Assembly (NCBI GenBank): GCA_945868505.1
Contig: CAMBLO010000005.1
Coordinates: 41,845-105,844 of the forward strand
Direction: 5' to 3'
From: an uncultured Clostridia bacterium
GTDB lineage: Bacteria; Bacillota; Clostridia; Lachnospirales; Anaerotignaceae
DNA: 64,000 bases
Shown: piece by piece, positions 16,173 to 25,440 of the stretch
Position numbering within the stretch: position 1 is the first letter of the stretch
Layout: the number at the start of each line of letters is the position of its first letter
Position numbers and translations under genes: made by a program
Notes under the pieces: model-generated
What the model was told of the DNA's origin: nothing
Database searches by the model: none
Seen by the model: only the letters and a program-made list of their open reading frames with translations

Positions 16173-17075
16173 ATGATTCATATTCAGATCCCGGCGACAT
16201 CCGCAAATATGGGTCCCGGCTTTGACAGCATCGGCATCGCAGTGCAGTTATACAACCACATTTGGGTGGAAGAACAGCCTACCGGCTTGACCATCGAAGT
16301 GAAGCACAAACAGGCGATTCCCGTTCCCACCGATGAAACCAATCTCATTTATCAAACCATGAAATATTTCTACGACCAGAAAGGGCTGAAAATGCCCGGG
16401 GTGCATATCATCCAGGAGGATTATATCCCTATGGTAAGAGGTTTGGGCAGCAGCGCAGCCTGCATCGTTGGCGGCCTTTTTGCAGCCAATGAGCTGGCAG
16501 GCAGACCCTGCGATAAGGAAGAATTGGCGCAGATGGCGGCAAAGCTGGAGGGTCACCCCGATAATTCCAATCCTGCCATCTTCGGCAGTATGGTTGTCGG
16601 CGCTCTGGATGAAAAAGAGATGAAACATGTGCGTTTGGAGTTGCCTGAGGATTTGATTTTTGCTATAATGGTTCCGGATTTTCCTGTTTCTACCGAAAAA
16701 GCCAGAGGCGTGCTTCCGGATGCTTATTCCCGTAAAGATATGGTGTTCAATGCATCTCGCGCCGCTCTTTTGGTCGCATCTATGCTGACAGGAAAATATG
16801 AGAATTTCCATGTGGCTATGGAGGACAGAGTGCATCAGCCCTACCGCAGTGCCCTCATCCCCGGCATGAATGAAATTTTTGCCCATGCTAGGGAATATGG
16901 TGCCGTTGCCAGCTATCTGAGCGGTGCAGGCTCTACCCTGATGGCCATGGTAACAAAGGAGAAAGCGGAGGAATTCGAAAGAAGAATGTCTGAATATTTA
17001 CACCATTTGGAGCATCATTGGGAATTGACCTTATTAAAGCCCGATATGGAAGGCGTAAAAATTGAACGGGAATAA
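16173..17075 (+). CDS. thrB: Homoserine kinase
   Basis: A 300-residue GHMP kinase that phosphorylates homoserine with ATP on the way to threonine. Marks are ATSANMGPGFDSIGIA at the N-terminus, the ATP loop PMVRGLGSSAACIVGG near residue 86, EGHPDNSNPAIFG for substrate binding, and SGAGSTLMAM near the C-terminus. Start after TAGGAGGG. It sits between an ACT regulator and aspartate kinase, so the operon covers the first and a late step of threonine synthesis; hom and thrC are not in the window. Confidence 0.95.
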   Translation: MIHIQIPATSANMGPGFDSIGIAVQLYNHIWVEEQPTGLTIEVKHKQAIPVPTDETNLIYQTMKYFYDQKGLKMPGVHIIQEDYIPMVRGLGSSAACIVGGLFAANELAGRPCDKEELAQMAAKLEGHPDNSNPAIFGSMVVGALDEKEMKHVRLELPEDLIFAIMVPDFPVSTEKARGVLPDAYSRKDMVFNASRAALLVASMLTGKYENFHVAMEDRVHQPYRSALIPGMNEIFAHAREYGAVASYLSGAGSTLMAMVTKEKAEEFERRMSEYLHHLEHHWELTLLKPDMEGVKIERE

Positions 17076-17137
17076 GTTTCCCTTCACAGATGGGAGGTTC
17101 CTATCTGAATAAGACAGAAAAACGGGAGGAAATAACA

Positions 17138-18382
17138 ATGTTGATTGTGCAGAAATACGGCGGTAGTTCCGTCGCAGATGCAGAAAAAGTGTTCAATGTT
17201 GCGAAGCGCATCATGCGAACAAGAATGGAAGGCAATGACGTAGTGGTTGTGTTGTCTGCACAGGGCAAAACAACAGATGGATTGATTGCGAAAGCGAAAG
17301 AGATCAACCCGAAACCCAGCCGCAGAGAAATGGATATGCTCTTGTCCACAGGGGAACAGCAGTCCGTTGCTTTGATGGCGATGGCCATCAGTGCCATCGG
17401 CGGCAGAGCAGTTTCTTTGAATGCTTCTCAGGTGGGGATCGAAACAACGAATACATATAGCAATGCCCGTATCCGTACCATCAATACAGAACGTATTGAA
17501 AATGAATTGGATGAAGGCAGTATCGTTTTGGTAACAGGCTTTCAGGGTGTGAACCAGATCGGTGATACCACAACATTGGGCCGCGGCGGTTCCGATACCT
17601 CTGCTGTTGCACTGGCAGCAGCTCTGCACGCGGATATTTGTGAAATCTATACAGACGTAGAAGGCGTTTACACAGCGGACCCCCGCGTGGTGCCTGATGC
17701 AGCCAAGCTGGATGAAATCAGCTACGATGAAATGCTGGAGCTGGCATCTTTGGGTGCAAAGGTACTGCACAGCCGTTCTGTAGAAGTAGCGAAAAAATAC
17801 AATGTGAAACTGGTTGTACGTTCCAGTATGTCTGAAGCGGAAGGTACAGAAGTTAAGGAGGACGTAAAGATGGAAAGAATGCTGGTTAGCGGCGTTGCAG
17901 CGGATAAAAAAGTTTCCCGTATCTCTATTATGGGTATCAATGACGAACCTGGTAAAGCCTTTGAAATTTTCTCTCTGATGGCAAAGGAAAAAGTAAGTGT
18001 AGATATCATCCTGCAGTCTACCGGTCAGGATGGCAAACAGAATATCTCCTTCACCATCGGTGAGGATGATCTGGATATCGCCCTGAAGGCTCTGGAAAAG
18101 AATAAAGAACGCCTGACTGCAAAAGAAATCCTTCACGATGAAAACACAGCAAAGCTGTCCATCGTTGGCGCAGGTATGGCTACAAATCCCGGTGTTGCAG
18201 CAATGTTTTTTGAAGCAATGTATGATGCCGGTGTAAATATCCAGATGATCTCCACTTCCGAAATCAAGATCACAGTCCTGATTGCAAAGGATGATGTGGA
18301 TGCAGCTATGGTAGCCGTACATGATAAATTCAAAATGGCTTCCGTGAATATGAGAAAAGCTGCCATCGGCGAAGATGAATAA
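17138..18382 (+). CDS. lysC: Aspartate kinase
   Basis: A 414-residue enzyme giving aspartyl phosphate for the lysine, threonine and methionine pathways. It has the opening KYGGSSVADAEKV, TTGE-like STGEQQSVALM, TTLGRGGSDTSAVALA near residue 153, EIYTDVEGVYTADPR, and two C-terminal ACT domains (SIMGINDEPGKAFEIF; SIVGAGMATNPGVAA) that bind amino-acid inhibitors. The ATG at 17138 follows CGGGAGGA. It is last in the operon. Confidence 0.95.
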   Translation: MLIVQKYGGSSVADAEKVFNVAKRIMRTRMEGNDVVVVLSAQGKTTDGLIAKAKEINPKPSRREMDMLLSTGEQQSVALMAMAISAIGGRAVSLNASQVGIETTNTYSNARIRTINTERIENELDEGSIVLVTGFQGVNQIGDTTTLGRGGSDTSAVALAAALHADICEIYTDVEGVYTADPRVVPDAAKLDEISYDEMLELASLGAKVLHSRSVEVAKKYNVKLVVRSSMSEAEGTEVKEDVKMERMLVSGVAADKKVSRISIMGINDEPGKAFEIFSLMAKEKVSVDIILQSTGQDGKQNISFTIGEDDLDIALKALEKNKERLTAKEILHDENTAKLSIVGAGMATNPGVAAMFFEAMYDAGVNIQMISTSEIKITVLIAKDDVDAAMVAVHDKFKMASVNMRKAAIGEDE

Positions 18383-18398
18383 GAATCAGAAGCAGAAA

Positions 18399-18427
18399 GA
18401 CACTATCGAAAGATAGTGTCTTTTTTT
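18399..18427 (+). terminator. Terminator after lysC
   Basis: GACACTATC-GAAA-GATAGTGTC (18399-18420) with a GNRA-like tetraloop and seven T. The T run touches the stop codon of the convergent DUF2812 gene. Confidence 0.9.
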
Positions 18428-19664
18428 ATCTCTTGTATTCTTGTTGTAAAACCTTTTCATATAGGTCATAATGCTCTGTCAGATCCACATCGCCGTAATA
18501 ATAGGTCAGCTCCAATATCTTTTGCCCGGAAATCAGATACAGCTCGGTGATATCTCCTTTTTCTGCCAGAACGGCATAGTCGAAGGGGGTATCTGTCAGG
18601 GTGGTGCAGGTCCATCCTCTGCCGTCGGAATGCCAGAACTGTAAATATTCTTCCAAATATTCCGTAGGAGAAACGAAGGAGGACAGTTCTTTATAGTCAA
18701 CCCAAAGGACAGATTCATAGGGTTCTCCGCTGGCGTCCAGCTTTCCATCAATGCGTCCTGCCTGATTGAAGGAAATATCCATGGGGGCGCCGATGCTAGG
18801 CTCCGAATAGGCTCGATTGGCTTCCCGTTCCCACCATTCCTCTTTTGGTCCATTGTCCCTTTGGTAATAGGTCTCCACAGAATAGAAATCGGGGTCGTTT
18901 TCCAGCTCCGCTAAAGATACCATAGGCAGTGGGTGCTTCAGTTCTTCAATGGGCTTATCGGAAAAGGTGAATGCCCAAGGCAGTAGGGGAAAGAAAAAGG
19001 ATGCCAAAAGACCAATATAGCCCATATAATGCAGCCTGTGTTTCCACCGCAGGCGGGTATCCATCCAATCTCCGTCTTGGGGGTGGGGATTGCCTTCTGC
19101 CAAGGATTTTTGCAGTCGCTGCATCCCAGCCAGCCTTTGACCGGGAAACAGGGAAAACAGGATCATGGGAAGGGTATCAAAGGGCAGTTCCATATCATGC
19201 ACCCAATCATAAGCAGTTTTATGCCGAAGGGATAGGATTTCTCCAATGACAAAGGCAGCAATCAGTAACCCATAAAAGCAATAAAGGAAGAGTGGACTGT
19301 TCCAGAAACGCTCCTTCTTTGCATAGGTCTGATAGCATTTGCTTTCCTCTTTCGGGTTATCAAAATAATCCGCTGTACCTTCTTCGGCTGCGTAAATAAA
19401 GAAATACTTCCCCAGCTCCGTAACAAATTCCCAGCCCTTTTCCTTGTGGGATTCCTTTTCCTTGTCAGCAGGTCTGTCGGGCAGCCCGTCCAGCTTTGCC
19501 TCCATGCGGTAGATCATCCGCTTTTCTTCTTTTTCCTCGAAGGTGGCGAAAAAGGTGTTTGCAGCATAGAGATGCAGCCCTTCTGCGGAAAGGTCGGAAA
19601 ACCAGCGTTCCAGCGCATCGATTTCATAAGGTTCTACGGGTATCAATTTTCTTACATATCTCAT
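18426..19664 (-). CDS. DUF2812 membrane protein
   Basis: A 412-residue protein. Residues 1-120 match the DUF2812 pattern (KLIPVEPYEIDALERWFSDL, EGLHLY, YRME, KGWEFVTELGKYFIY-like). Helices near residues 130-148, 165-180 and 218-236 form the membrane part, and the last 170 residues are extracellular or soluble. The family often pairs with PadR-type regulators, but none is next to it here. Function unknown. Confidence 0.75.
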   Translation of the reverse strand: MRYVRKLIPVEPYEIDALERWFSDLSAEGLHLYAANTFFATFEEKEEKRMIYRMEAKLDGLPDRPADKEKESHKEKGWEFVTELGKYFFIYAAEEGTADYFDNPKEESKCYQTYAKKERFWNSPLFLYCFYGLLIAAFVIGEILSLRHKTAYDWVHDMELPFDTLPMILFSLFPGQRLAGMQRLQKSLAEGNPHPQDGDWMDTRLRWKHRLHYMGYIGLLASFFFPLLPWAFTFSDKPIEELKHPLPMVSLAELENDPDFYSVETYYQRDNGPKEEWWEREANRAYSEPSIGAPMDISFNQAGRIDGKLDASGEPYESVLWVDYKELSSFVSPTEYLEEYLQFWHSDGRGWTCTTLTDTPFDYAVLAEKGDITELYLISGQKILELTYYYGDVDLTEHYDLYEKVLQQEYKR

Positions 19665-19792
19665 AGGATCGCCCCCTTATCCTGTGCTATGTCTTTTTTT
19701 CAGTATAGCAAGGCGAAAAAGAGCGTGTCAACGGAGGGGTGGTATTTGTAAGAAAGTCTTAAGGATTTAAGGCGTTCTCTGGGATTTTTACA

Positions 19793-19824
19793 AAGAAAAA
19801 GAACACCGATGGATCGATGTTCTT
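19793..19824 (-). terminator. Terminator after the PerR-like gene
   Basis: GAACACCGAT (19801-19810) pairs with ATCGATGTTC (19813-19822) with one mismatch. The plus-strand A run before it gives a T tail on the minus strand. Confidence 0.7.
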
Positions 19825-19833
19825 TCAGTCTGC

Positions 19834-20247
19834 TTATTTTTTGCGGCATTCTGCACAGGTACCATAGAGGATGAGCTGTTCACATTCAATGTCAAAATCC
19901 AGATCCGGCACCAGTTTTTTCGCAACCTCTGTCAGTGCCCCTATACGCAGGTCTTCCACCCGACCGCATACCTTGCAAACGGTGTGTGGATGACACTGGA
20001 CCACAGCGTCATAACGGGAACTGGGCTCGCCAACGTTCAATTCCTGCACCAGTCCCAGCTGCTTGAAGAAATCCAGTGTTTTATACACGGTAGCAAGGCT
20101 CATGGTGAGGTTGGTAGGTTCCAGCGTTTTGTAGATCATTTCCGCATTGGGATGCTCGTGGCTGTTGCAGAGCATATTATAAACGGCAATGCGCTGTGGG
20201 GTGACTTTCAATCCTTTTTCTCTCAGGGTCTGAGCAATTTCCTTCAT
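19834..20247 (-). CDS. perR: Fur family regulator, PerR-like
   Basis: A 137-residue regulator. The winged helix has LKVTPQRIAVYNML, HPNAEMIYKTL and LATVYKTLDFFKQLGLV. The dimer domain has SSRYDAV, CHPHTVCKVCGRVEDL and CAECRKK. The Asp in SSRYD, both His in HPH, the His of HPNAE and the Asp in VEDL are the regulatory metal ligands of PerR, and the two CxxC pairs bind structural zinc. It therefore probably senses peroxide through Fe or Mn; this is inferred from conserved residues, and Fur or Zur roles are less likely. The gene has a palindrome in its own promoter region. Confidence 0.82.
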   Translation of the reverse strand: MKEIAQTLREKGLKVTPQRIAVYNMLCNSHEHPNAEMIYKTLEPTNLTMSLATVYKTLDFFKQLGLVQELNVGEPSSRYDAVVQCHPHTVCKVCGRVEDLRIGALTEVAKKLVPDLDFDIECEQLILYGTCAECRKK

Positions 20248-20274
20248 TTGTTACACCCCTTTCCAACGAATAAC

Positions 20275-20292
20275 TATTGTTATTTAATAATA
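20275..20292. promoter_or_regulatory. Candidate PerR operator
   Basis: TATTGTTATTTAATAATA is an 18-base palindrome with one mismatch, 28-45 bases before the perR-like ATG. It resembles the AT-rich Per box (TTATAATNATTATAA type). Autoregulation is inference. Confidence 0.6.
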
Positions 20293-20478
20293 ATATAGAT
20301 TCTTATTTGCGTCAATGGGAAAATATACTAAAATACAAGGAATTTCAAAATTTCAGCAAAAAAACGGTGATAAATGTTTGGTTATTTTGCCCGTCAGGCT
20401 TTTGCCGTATAGTTGTTTTTTGGAAATGCCTGTGCTACAATATTTTTCAGAAATTTTCCAGAGAAAGGAAGGATAACG

Positions 20479-20967
20479 ATGCATATCGTTTTGCTGGAAC
20501 CGGAAATCCCCCAGAATGCAGGGAATATTGCCCGCACCTGTGCGGTAACAAATTCTGTGCTGCATTTGATCAAGCCCTTGGGATTTTCCGTAGAGGATAA
20601 ATATTTGAAGCGGGCAGGGCTGGATTATTGGAAGCTGCTGGATATCCGCTATTATGAAAATTTTCAGGATTTTTGTGAGAAAAATCCCGGTGCAAAGATT
20701 TGGATGGCATCTACGAAAGCCCGTCATGTCTATTCTGATGTGACTTATGGGGAAAATGATTATATCATGTTTGGCAAAGAAAGTGCCGGCATCCCCGAAG
20801 AGATTTTGATGGACAACGAAGCCAACACCATCCGCATTCCCATGCTGGAAGCGGCACGGAGCCTGAACCTCTCCAATTCTGTTGCCATTATCATTTACGA
20901 GGCCATGCGGCAGCAGGGATTTCCCGGTATGCTGATGGAAGGACAGCTGCACCATCATAAGTGGTAA
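20479..20967 (+). CDS. trmL: tRNA (cytidine(34)-2'-O)-methyltransferase
   Basis: A 162-residue SPOUT-class methyltransferase acting on the wobble base of tRNA-Leu. The knot motifs are MHIVLLEPEIPQNAGNIART at the start, MFGKESAGIPEEIL near residue 98 and IPMLEAARSLNLSNSVAIIIYE near the end. The ATG at 20479 follows AAAGGAAGG; the open frame to 20413 has no site. Its gene stands alone between the PerR-like gene and the two-component genes. Confidence 0.93.
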   Translation: MHIVLLEPEIPQNAGNIARTCAVTNSVLHLIKPLGFSVEDKYLKRAGLDYWKLLDIRYYENFQDFCEKNPGAKIWMASTKARHVYSDVTYGENDYIMFGKESAGIPEEILMDNEANTIRIPMLEAARSLNLSNSVAIIIYEAMRQQGFPGMLMEGQLHHHKW

Positions 20968-20977
20968 GATTTATAAG

Positions 20978-21014
20978 AAAACGGCTAGAACGATCAAGTT
21001 CTAGCCGTTTTTAT
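20978..21014. terminator. Bidirectional terminator
   Basis: A perfect 14-bp stem (20978-20991 with 20998-21011) with a six-base loop is flanked by A and T runs. It separates trmL from the convergent histidine kinase gene. Confidence 0.9.
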
Positions 21015-21025
21015 ATGGGTTTGGT

Positions 21026-23035
21026 TTATTCTTCCTGCGTTTCTTCGGTCACATCGTCAAGGGGTTCTTCCGCAGTCGGTTCCTCCGCAGGGGGAGCAGG
21101 GGGTTCTGTTGCCGGGAATTTCACATAAGCCTTGAACAGATCGCCTTCGATTTCTAGAGAGAATTTCCCTTTCTGCAAGCCTACCAAGGATTGGGCGATA
21201 TTCAGACCCAAGCCGCTGCCCTCCGTATGGCGGGAACTATCGCCCCGGACAAAGCGTTCCATCAGCTCTTCCACGGGGATATTCAAGGCATCTTTGGAAA
21301 TATTCTTCATGGAAACCGTCACAAGGTCTGCTTCTTTTTTGATATCAATATAGAGCCGTGTATTTTCCTGAGAATATTTGCAGGCATTGCTCAAAAGATT
21401 GCTCAGCACCCGCCAAGTCAGGTTGCCGTCTACCATGGCAAATGTGGGAGAGTCCAAGCCATTGAGGACCACTTCCAAATGGGCTTTTTCCAGCCGTTCT
21501 TCGTATTCAGCCACAGCCTGAGCCACCAATTCGCCCATATCTGTAGGGGCAAGATTCACTTTCAGGTTGCCGGTGGATGCTTTCGATGCTTCCACCAAAT
21601 CCTCCGTCAGCTTTTTCAGACGGCGGGACTGGCGATCCAGCACTTCGATATATTCCGCCGCCTGCCCTTCCAGACCTTCCTTTTTCAGCAAGTCAACATA
21701 GTTGATGATAGAAGTCAGGGGGGTTTTGATATCGTGGGAAACGTTGGTAATCAGCTCTGTTTTCAGATGTTCGCTCTTCATCTTCTGCTCCAGTGCGATA
21801 GAGAAGCCCTTGGAAATGCTGTTCAGGTTTTCCCCATGCTTGCGGAACATGGAAAACATCCCCTTGGTGTCTATCTTGTGGGTCAATTTGCCCTTTGCCA
21901 GAGCCTCTCCGCCTTTCAGCAGCTTCTGTGCCTGAGAAGTCATCAGGCAGAAAACAAACATCAGCGCCAGATTTAAGAGGACCGCACCGAATCCGCCGCC
22001 CACATAGACGGAAGAAATCACCAGCCATGCCACAGCCACCTTCCACATGGCAGGAAGGGCTTTCATGGCATCCAGCCCTGTGCTGAAAACTGCCCCAAAA
22101 AGCTTCCAGCAAAAATGCAGCACCTTATAGATAATGGTATTCTGATAGAAATATTTGCCCAACTTCAAGCGGGTGGCACAGGTCAAAATTGTTGCCAGCA
22201 GCAGGATACCAAGGAAGAAGATATATGCCACCCCAAACAGGATTTCATAGACACTGAAAATCATGCTTCTTCCGTTGGCATCAATATAAAGCCCAAACAG
22301 CAGGGGGATGAAAATGATGCCCAAGTATAAATCCAGTGGCACTTTGTCCAGCAGATTGGGGACAATTTCTTCTTTGCCGACCTGATGCCCTGCGGCACAG
22401 AGCAGATAAATCATTCCTGCAATCAGGAGCAGCACACTGCCTGCCAAAATGGGAATCAGCCAGACATGAAAATCATAGGTGAACTGATACAGGCGATAGC
22501 TGATCCAATAATTGTCAGAAACCGTCAGGGGTTCAGCCACATAGCAGCGCATGGTAGCCAGAAGGGGTTCGCTGTAGGCAACCGCCTCTGTTGTTGTTTC
22601 TGCATCAAAGGTGATGGAGATGCTGTTGTCCTCCTCCTGTACCAATATACCACTGCCATAATCATAGTACAGGGAAAAACGATATTCCCCCACATAGGTT
22701 GCCGTCGATTGGCTTTTGTCAAAATTGGAGAGGAGCGGTTTGTTTTCAGGGGAAAACAGCTCAAAACGGAAATTTGTTCTGCCTGCATCAAACCGTTCTG
22801 CAATGTCCTCTAAGCTCATGCTGGAATTGAGCCAATCCATCACCTGCTCTGCATAGGCATAGGTGGTGCTTTGGCAATAGGGTGTTTCCCCGTAGGAAAG
22901 GGGCTGATTGCCGTAAAAGCCGCTTTCCCCGGCAATGATGATGCCCAGTCCGCTGATGAGGGCTGTAAAGCCCATGATGATGACCAGAAAACAGGCAAAT
23001 ACCTTCATTCCCAAATTATGGGAGAGTTTTGTCAT
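21026..23035 (-). CDS. Sensor histidine kinase
   Basis: A 669-residue membrane kinase. A first helix (residues 10-33) and a second near 190-213 bracket an extracytoplasmic sensor. Further helices lie near 235-255, 262-290 and 335-365. Then come a HAMP-like linker, the HisKA box NVSHDIKTPLTSIINYVDLL with the phosphorylated His near residue 432, and HATPase motifs NLLSNACKYSQ and GSGLGLNIAQSL. The C-terminal 30 residues are an acidic Pro/Glu tail of unknown use. It overlaps the response regulator gene by four bases. The signal is unknown; envelope or antimicrobial stress is common for this type. Confidence 0.92.
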   Translation of the reverse strand: MTKLSHNLGMKVFACFLVIIMGFTALISGLGIIIAGESGFYGNQPLSYGETPYCQSTTYAYAEQVMDWLNSSMSLEDIAERFDAGRTNFRFELFSPENKPLLSNFDKSQSTATYVGEYRFSLYYDYGSGILVQEEDNSISITFDAETTTEAVAYSEPLLATMRCYVAEPLTVSDNYWISYRLYQFTYDFHVWLIPILAGSVLLLIAGMIYLLCAAGHQVGKEEIVPNLLDKVPLDLYLGIIFIPLLFGLYIDANGRSMIFSVYEILFGVAYIFFLGILLLATILTCATRLKLGKYFYQNTIIYKVLHFCWKLFGAVFSTGLDAMKALPAMWKVAVAWLVISSVYVGGGFGAVLLNLALMFVFCLMTSQAQKLLKGGEALAKGKLTHKIDTKGMFSMFRKHGENLNSISKGFSIALEQKMKSEHLKTELITNVSHDIKTPLTSIINYVDLLKKEGLEGQAAEYIEVLDRQSRRLKKLTEDLVEASKASTGNLKVNLAPTDMGELVAQAVAEYEERLEKAHLEVVLNGLDSPTFAMVDGNLTWRVLSNLLSNACKYSQENTRLYIDIKKEADLVTVSMKNISKDALNIPVEELMERFVRGDSSRHTEGSGLGLNIAQSLVGLQKGKFSLEIEGDLFKAYVKFPATEPPAPPAEEPTAEEPLDDVTEETQEE

Positions 23036-23730
23036 TCCTTCGCCTCCTTCTCGATCTTATACCCCAGACCCCATACTACCTTCAGATAGCGGGGCTCGGA
23101 GGGGTTAATCTCGATTTTTTCTCGCAGATGACGGATATGGACTGCTACCACGCTGCCGGAGCCATAGGCATCCTCGTTCCAGATTTTTTCATAAATCTGG
23201 GTGGAAGAAAATACTCTGCCAGGGTTTTCCATCAGCAGCTTCAGGATATTGTATTCGCTGGGGGTCAGGTTTACCACTTCCCCGTCCACGGTCACGATCT
23301 TCGCATCATCATCCAGATCAATGCCGCCGATGACCAAATGGGAGGCTTTCTTTGCCATGCCGCCCAAGGATGTATAGCGGCGGAGCTGAGAACGCACCCG
23401 TGCCAATACTTCGATGGGGTTAAAAGGCTTGGTGATGTAATCATCCGCCCCGATGTTCAGCCCCAGAATCTTGTCGCTGTCCTCGCTTTTTGCCGTCAGC
23501 AGAATGATGGGAATGTTGGAAGTTTCCCGCAGCTTCGCCGTGGCAGAGATGCCATCCATCTGGGGCATCATGATATCCATTAAGATCAGGTGGATATCGT
23601 TTTGCGCCACCACGTCCAGGGCTTCCTGCCCGGTGTATGCTGTGAAGATTTTGTAATTTTCTGTGGATAAATAGATGGACAATGCGGATACGATATCCTT
23701 TTCGTCGTCGCAGATCAAAATGTTATACAT
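23032..23730 (-). CDS. OmpR-family response regulator
   Basis: A 232-residue regulator with a receiver domain (CDDEKD acidic pair, the phosphorylated Asp in LILMDIMMPQMDG near residue 53, LTAK, TKPFNPIEVLAR) and a C-terminal winged helix (LTPSEYNILKLLMENPGRVFS, VVAVHIRHLREKIE, VWGLGYKIE). It is the first gene of the two-component operon, behind a GGAGG site. Three direct repeats lie in its promoter region and may be its own binding sites. Confidence 0.94.
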   Translation of the reverse strand: MYNILICDDEKDIVSALSIYLSTENYKIFTAYTGQEALDVVAQNDIHLILMDIMMPQMDGISATAKLRETSNIPIILLTAKSEDSDKILGLNIGADDYITKPFNPIEVLARVRSQLRRYTSLGGMAKKASHLVIGGIDLDDDAKIVTVDGEVVNLTPSEYNILKLLMENPGRVFSSTQIYEKIWNEDAYGSGSVVAVHIRHLREKIEINPSEPRYLKVVWGLGYKIEKEAKE

Positions 23731-23760
23731 GGTGTTGCACCTCCGTCATGCTGTGATTTT

Positions 23761-23817
23761 ATTGTACCTGACCGGTTTTAAGAAACTAGCAGGGAAATAT
23801 TTAAGATTGCCTTAAGA
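23761..23817 (-). promoter_or_regulatory. Promoter with three direct repeats before the response regulator gene
   Basis: On the plus strand TTTAAGA (23777-23783), TTTAAGA (23800-23806) and CTTAAGA (23811-23817) are repeated. The last two are 11 bp apart and the first is 23 bp away, so all face the same side of the helix. A minus-strand TACAAT lies at 23761-23766. OmpR-type regulators bind direct repeats at such spacing; autoregulation is inference. Confidence 0.55.
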
Positions 23818-24660
23818 TATTGCGGTTTTCTTTTTCTTAAAAATTTTATCATATTCTTCTGAAAAAAAGTAGGTGTAAGAGAGAAAAAACAAAGTTTGGC
23901 AATCATAAGGGAAAGAAGGCAGATGTGCCGTATTGCCTGTGATTTTTAGTTAATTTGAATAAAGAAAGAACTTGCATGAAAAATAATGCAATAAAAAGTA
24001 TACAAAATTGTTGTTAAATTATGAAAGATATGTTATGGTTAGGGTGATTGTGGGGAAAACGCCGAGGGACGGCGATTCCATAAAAAGACAGGAAAGGGGG
24101 ATTTATTTTTATGGGTAAAAACAGGAAAGGGGGAGGTGAGGAATATTCTGCAATATGAAGCAGAATGTATATGGAACTGATTGATATTAACAAAAGTAAC
24201 AATAATATACGTTTACTAAAGTAAAAAATGCCTTTTGAACTTATATGGTGGAGGTAAATTTTGTCTTTGAAATAATATCTATTTAGAATATAGCTTGTAT
24301 GTGAAAAATGCATAAAAATATTTGCAAGATTATTGAAATTTTATGTGAAATATAGTATTTTCTACAAAAGTAGAATATTTCGAGCGATTTAAATGAAAAT
24401 ATGTAAAAGATGGCGGCATTATATGGACTACGAAGGCAGTTTTATATTTAAATGAAAAGATAAACAAATAGAAAGGAGGAAAGTTAATGAAAATAGAAGA
24501 ATGGAAAGGAGGTAAGAAATACCCTGCATAGAAAAACGAAAAGTGTGCGGCTAACACAAAAATCTATCTTTATACAGGGATATATGTATTCTAAAATATT
24601 TTAGCCTATAAAGCAATAGTATGTAAATAATTATTTGTAATTTGAAAGGATGTATGATTT
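23818..24660. other. AT-rich gap of about 840 bases without a gene
   Basis: The stretch is very rich in A and T and contains only short frames with no ribosome binding site, signal or family motif. It holds GGAGG-like motifs near 24133 and 24475 and AT-rich promoter-like boxes but no reading frame I can defend. It may be decayed DNA at the edge of an acquired segment. Confidence 0.5.
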
Positions 24661-25179
24661 ATGAAAAAAAGAATGCTCATATTTTTGGTTCTAGCAATAT
24701 TTTTATTTCCTGCTTCAGCGTTTGCTTTTGAAGAACCGGAGGTTTTGGCAAAAGAAATTGTAAATGAACAGGACGATAATAGTGTAACAAGAAGTCAATT
24801 TGCTTATAGGAAAAAAGATGTGGAAACATATGAAGAATGGAGTCCATATAAGCGAGTTTCAGACAATATTTGTCCGGATGGTCCAGGAGGTACGATTAGT
24901 TCAAGCTGGACTGTAACATTTAAAACAGAGGTATCTGGTGCGATTTCGGGGATAGATGTCATTGGAGGAGGCTCTATTACATCTACAAAGAATTACACAT
25001 TACCTGTTGATGAGGGGAAATGTGGATATATGGCATTTCGAGTAAAATATAGCGTTGAGGAAGGAACAAGAGAACAATATGATATGGTTACAAACAAAGT
25101 AATTAACACAAATAAATATAAGGTAAAAGTTCCTCAATATGGTTCTTACAAAATTTTATATGATGGAAGTGATACATAA
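24661..25179 (+). CDS. Secreted protein of unknown function
   Basis: A 172-residue protein with a clear signal peptide (KKRM, hydrophobic core, cleavage after PASAFA). The mature part is beta-rich, with an alternating stretch (SSSWTVTFKTEVSGAISG, IDVIGGGSITSTKNYTLP) and two Cys that could form one disulfide. Codon use is far more AT-rich than in the neighbours, which suggests transfer. Its stop codon overlaps the ATG of the next gene, so the two are one unit. It could be a small toxin or surface protein; nothing in the sequence decides this. Confidence 0.65.
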   Translation: MKKRMLIFLVLAIFLFPASAFAFEEPEVLAKEIVNEQDDNSVTRSQFAYRKKDVETYEEWSPYKRVSDNICPDGPGGTISSSWTVTFKTEVSGAISGIDVIGGGSITSTKNYTLPVDEGKCGYMAFRVKYSVEEGTREQYDMVTNKVINTNKYKVKVPQYGSYKILYDGSDT

Positions 25180-25433
25180 TGGAGAAATTTTCAGAAGAGA
25201 TCCAGAAACTAAAAATATTCCTCAGTTGGAACAACAGAAGAATATATTATTTGATTCAACTGGTGGCAATTTTTTTATTATATGCGGTGGCATATAATCC
25301 GGAATGTATTCTGCCTCATTCGATGGGAGAATTTCTCATTGCAGAAACTATAATTCGGTGTTCCTTTTTCCTGTTTGCGTTGTATTTGACATTGGAACTA
25401 TGCCGATACTTGTTTCATATGGATAGGGACTGA
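25179..25433 (+). CDS. Small membrane protein, partner of the secreted protein
   Basis: An 84-residue protein with two membrane helices (about residues 22-40 and 50-76) and short charged ends. The ATG shares a base with the upstream stop codon. It has the same AT-rich composition. A small two-helix protein coupled to a secreted peptide is reminiscent of immunity or export helpers, but this is only suggested by layout. Confidence 0.6.
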   Translation: MEKFSEEIQKLKIFLSWNNRRIYYLIQLVAIFLLYAVAYNPECILPHSMGEFLIAETIIRCSFFLFALYLTLELCRYLFHMDRD

Positions 25434-25440
25434 AAAATTC

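Noticed and set aside
17084..18322. 412-codon minus-strand frame
   Set aside because: Antisense shadow of lysC with Cys/His/Phe-rich nonsense composition.
24330..24557. 75-codon minus-strand frame in the AT-rich gap
   Set aside because: Phe/His-rich composition and no ribosome site, typical of chance frames in AT-rich DNA.
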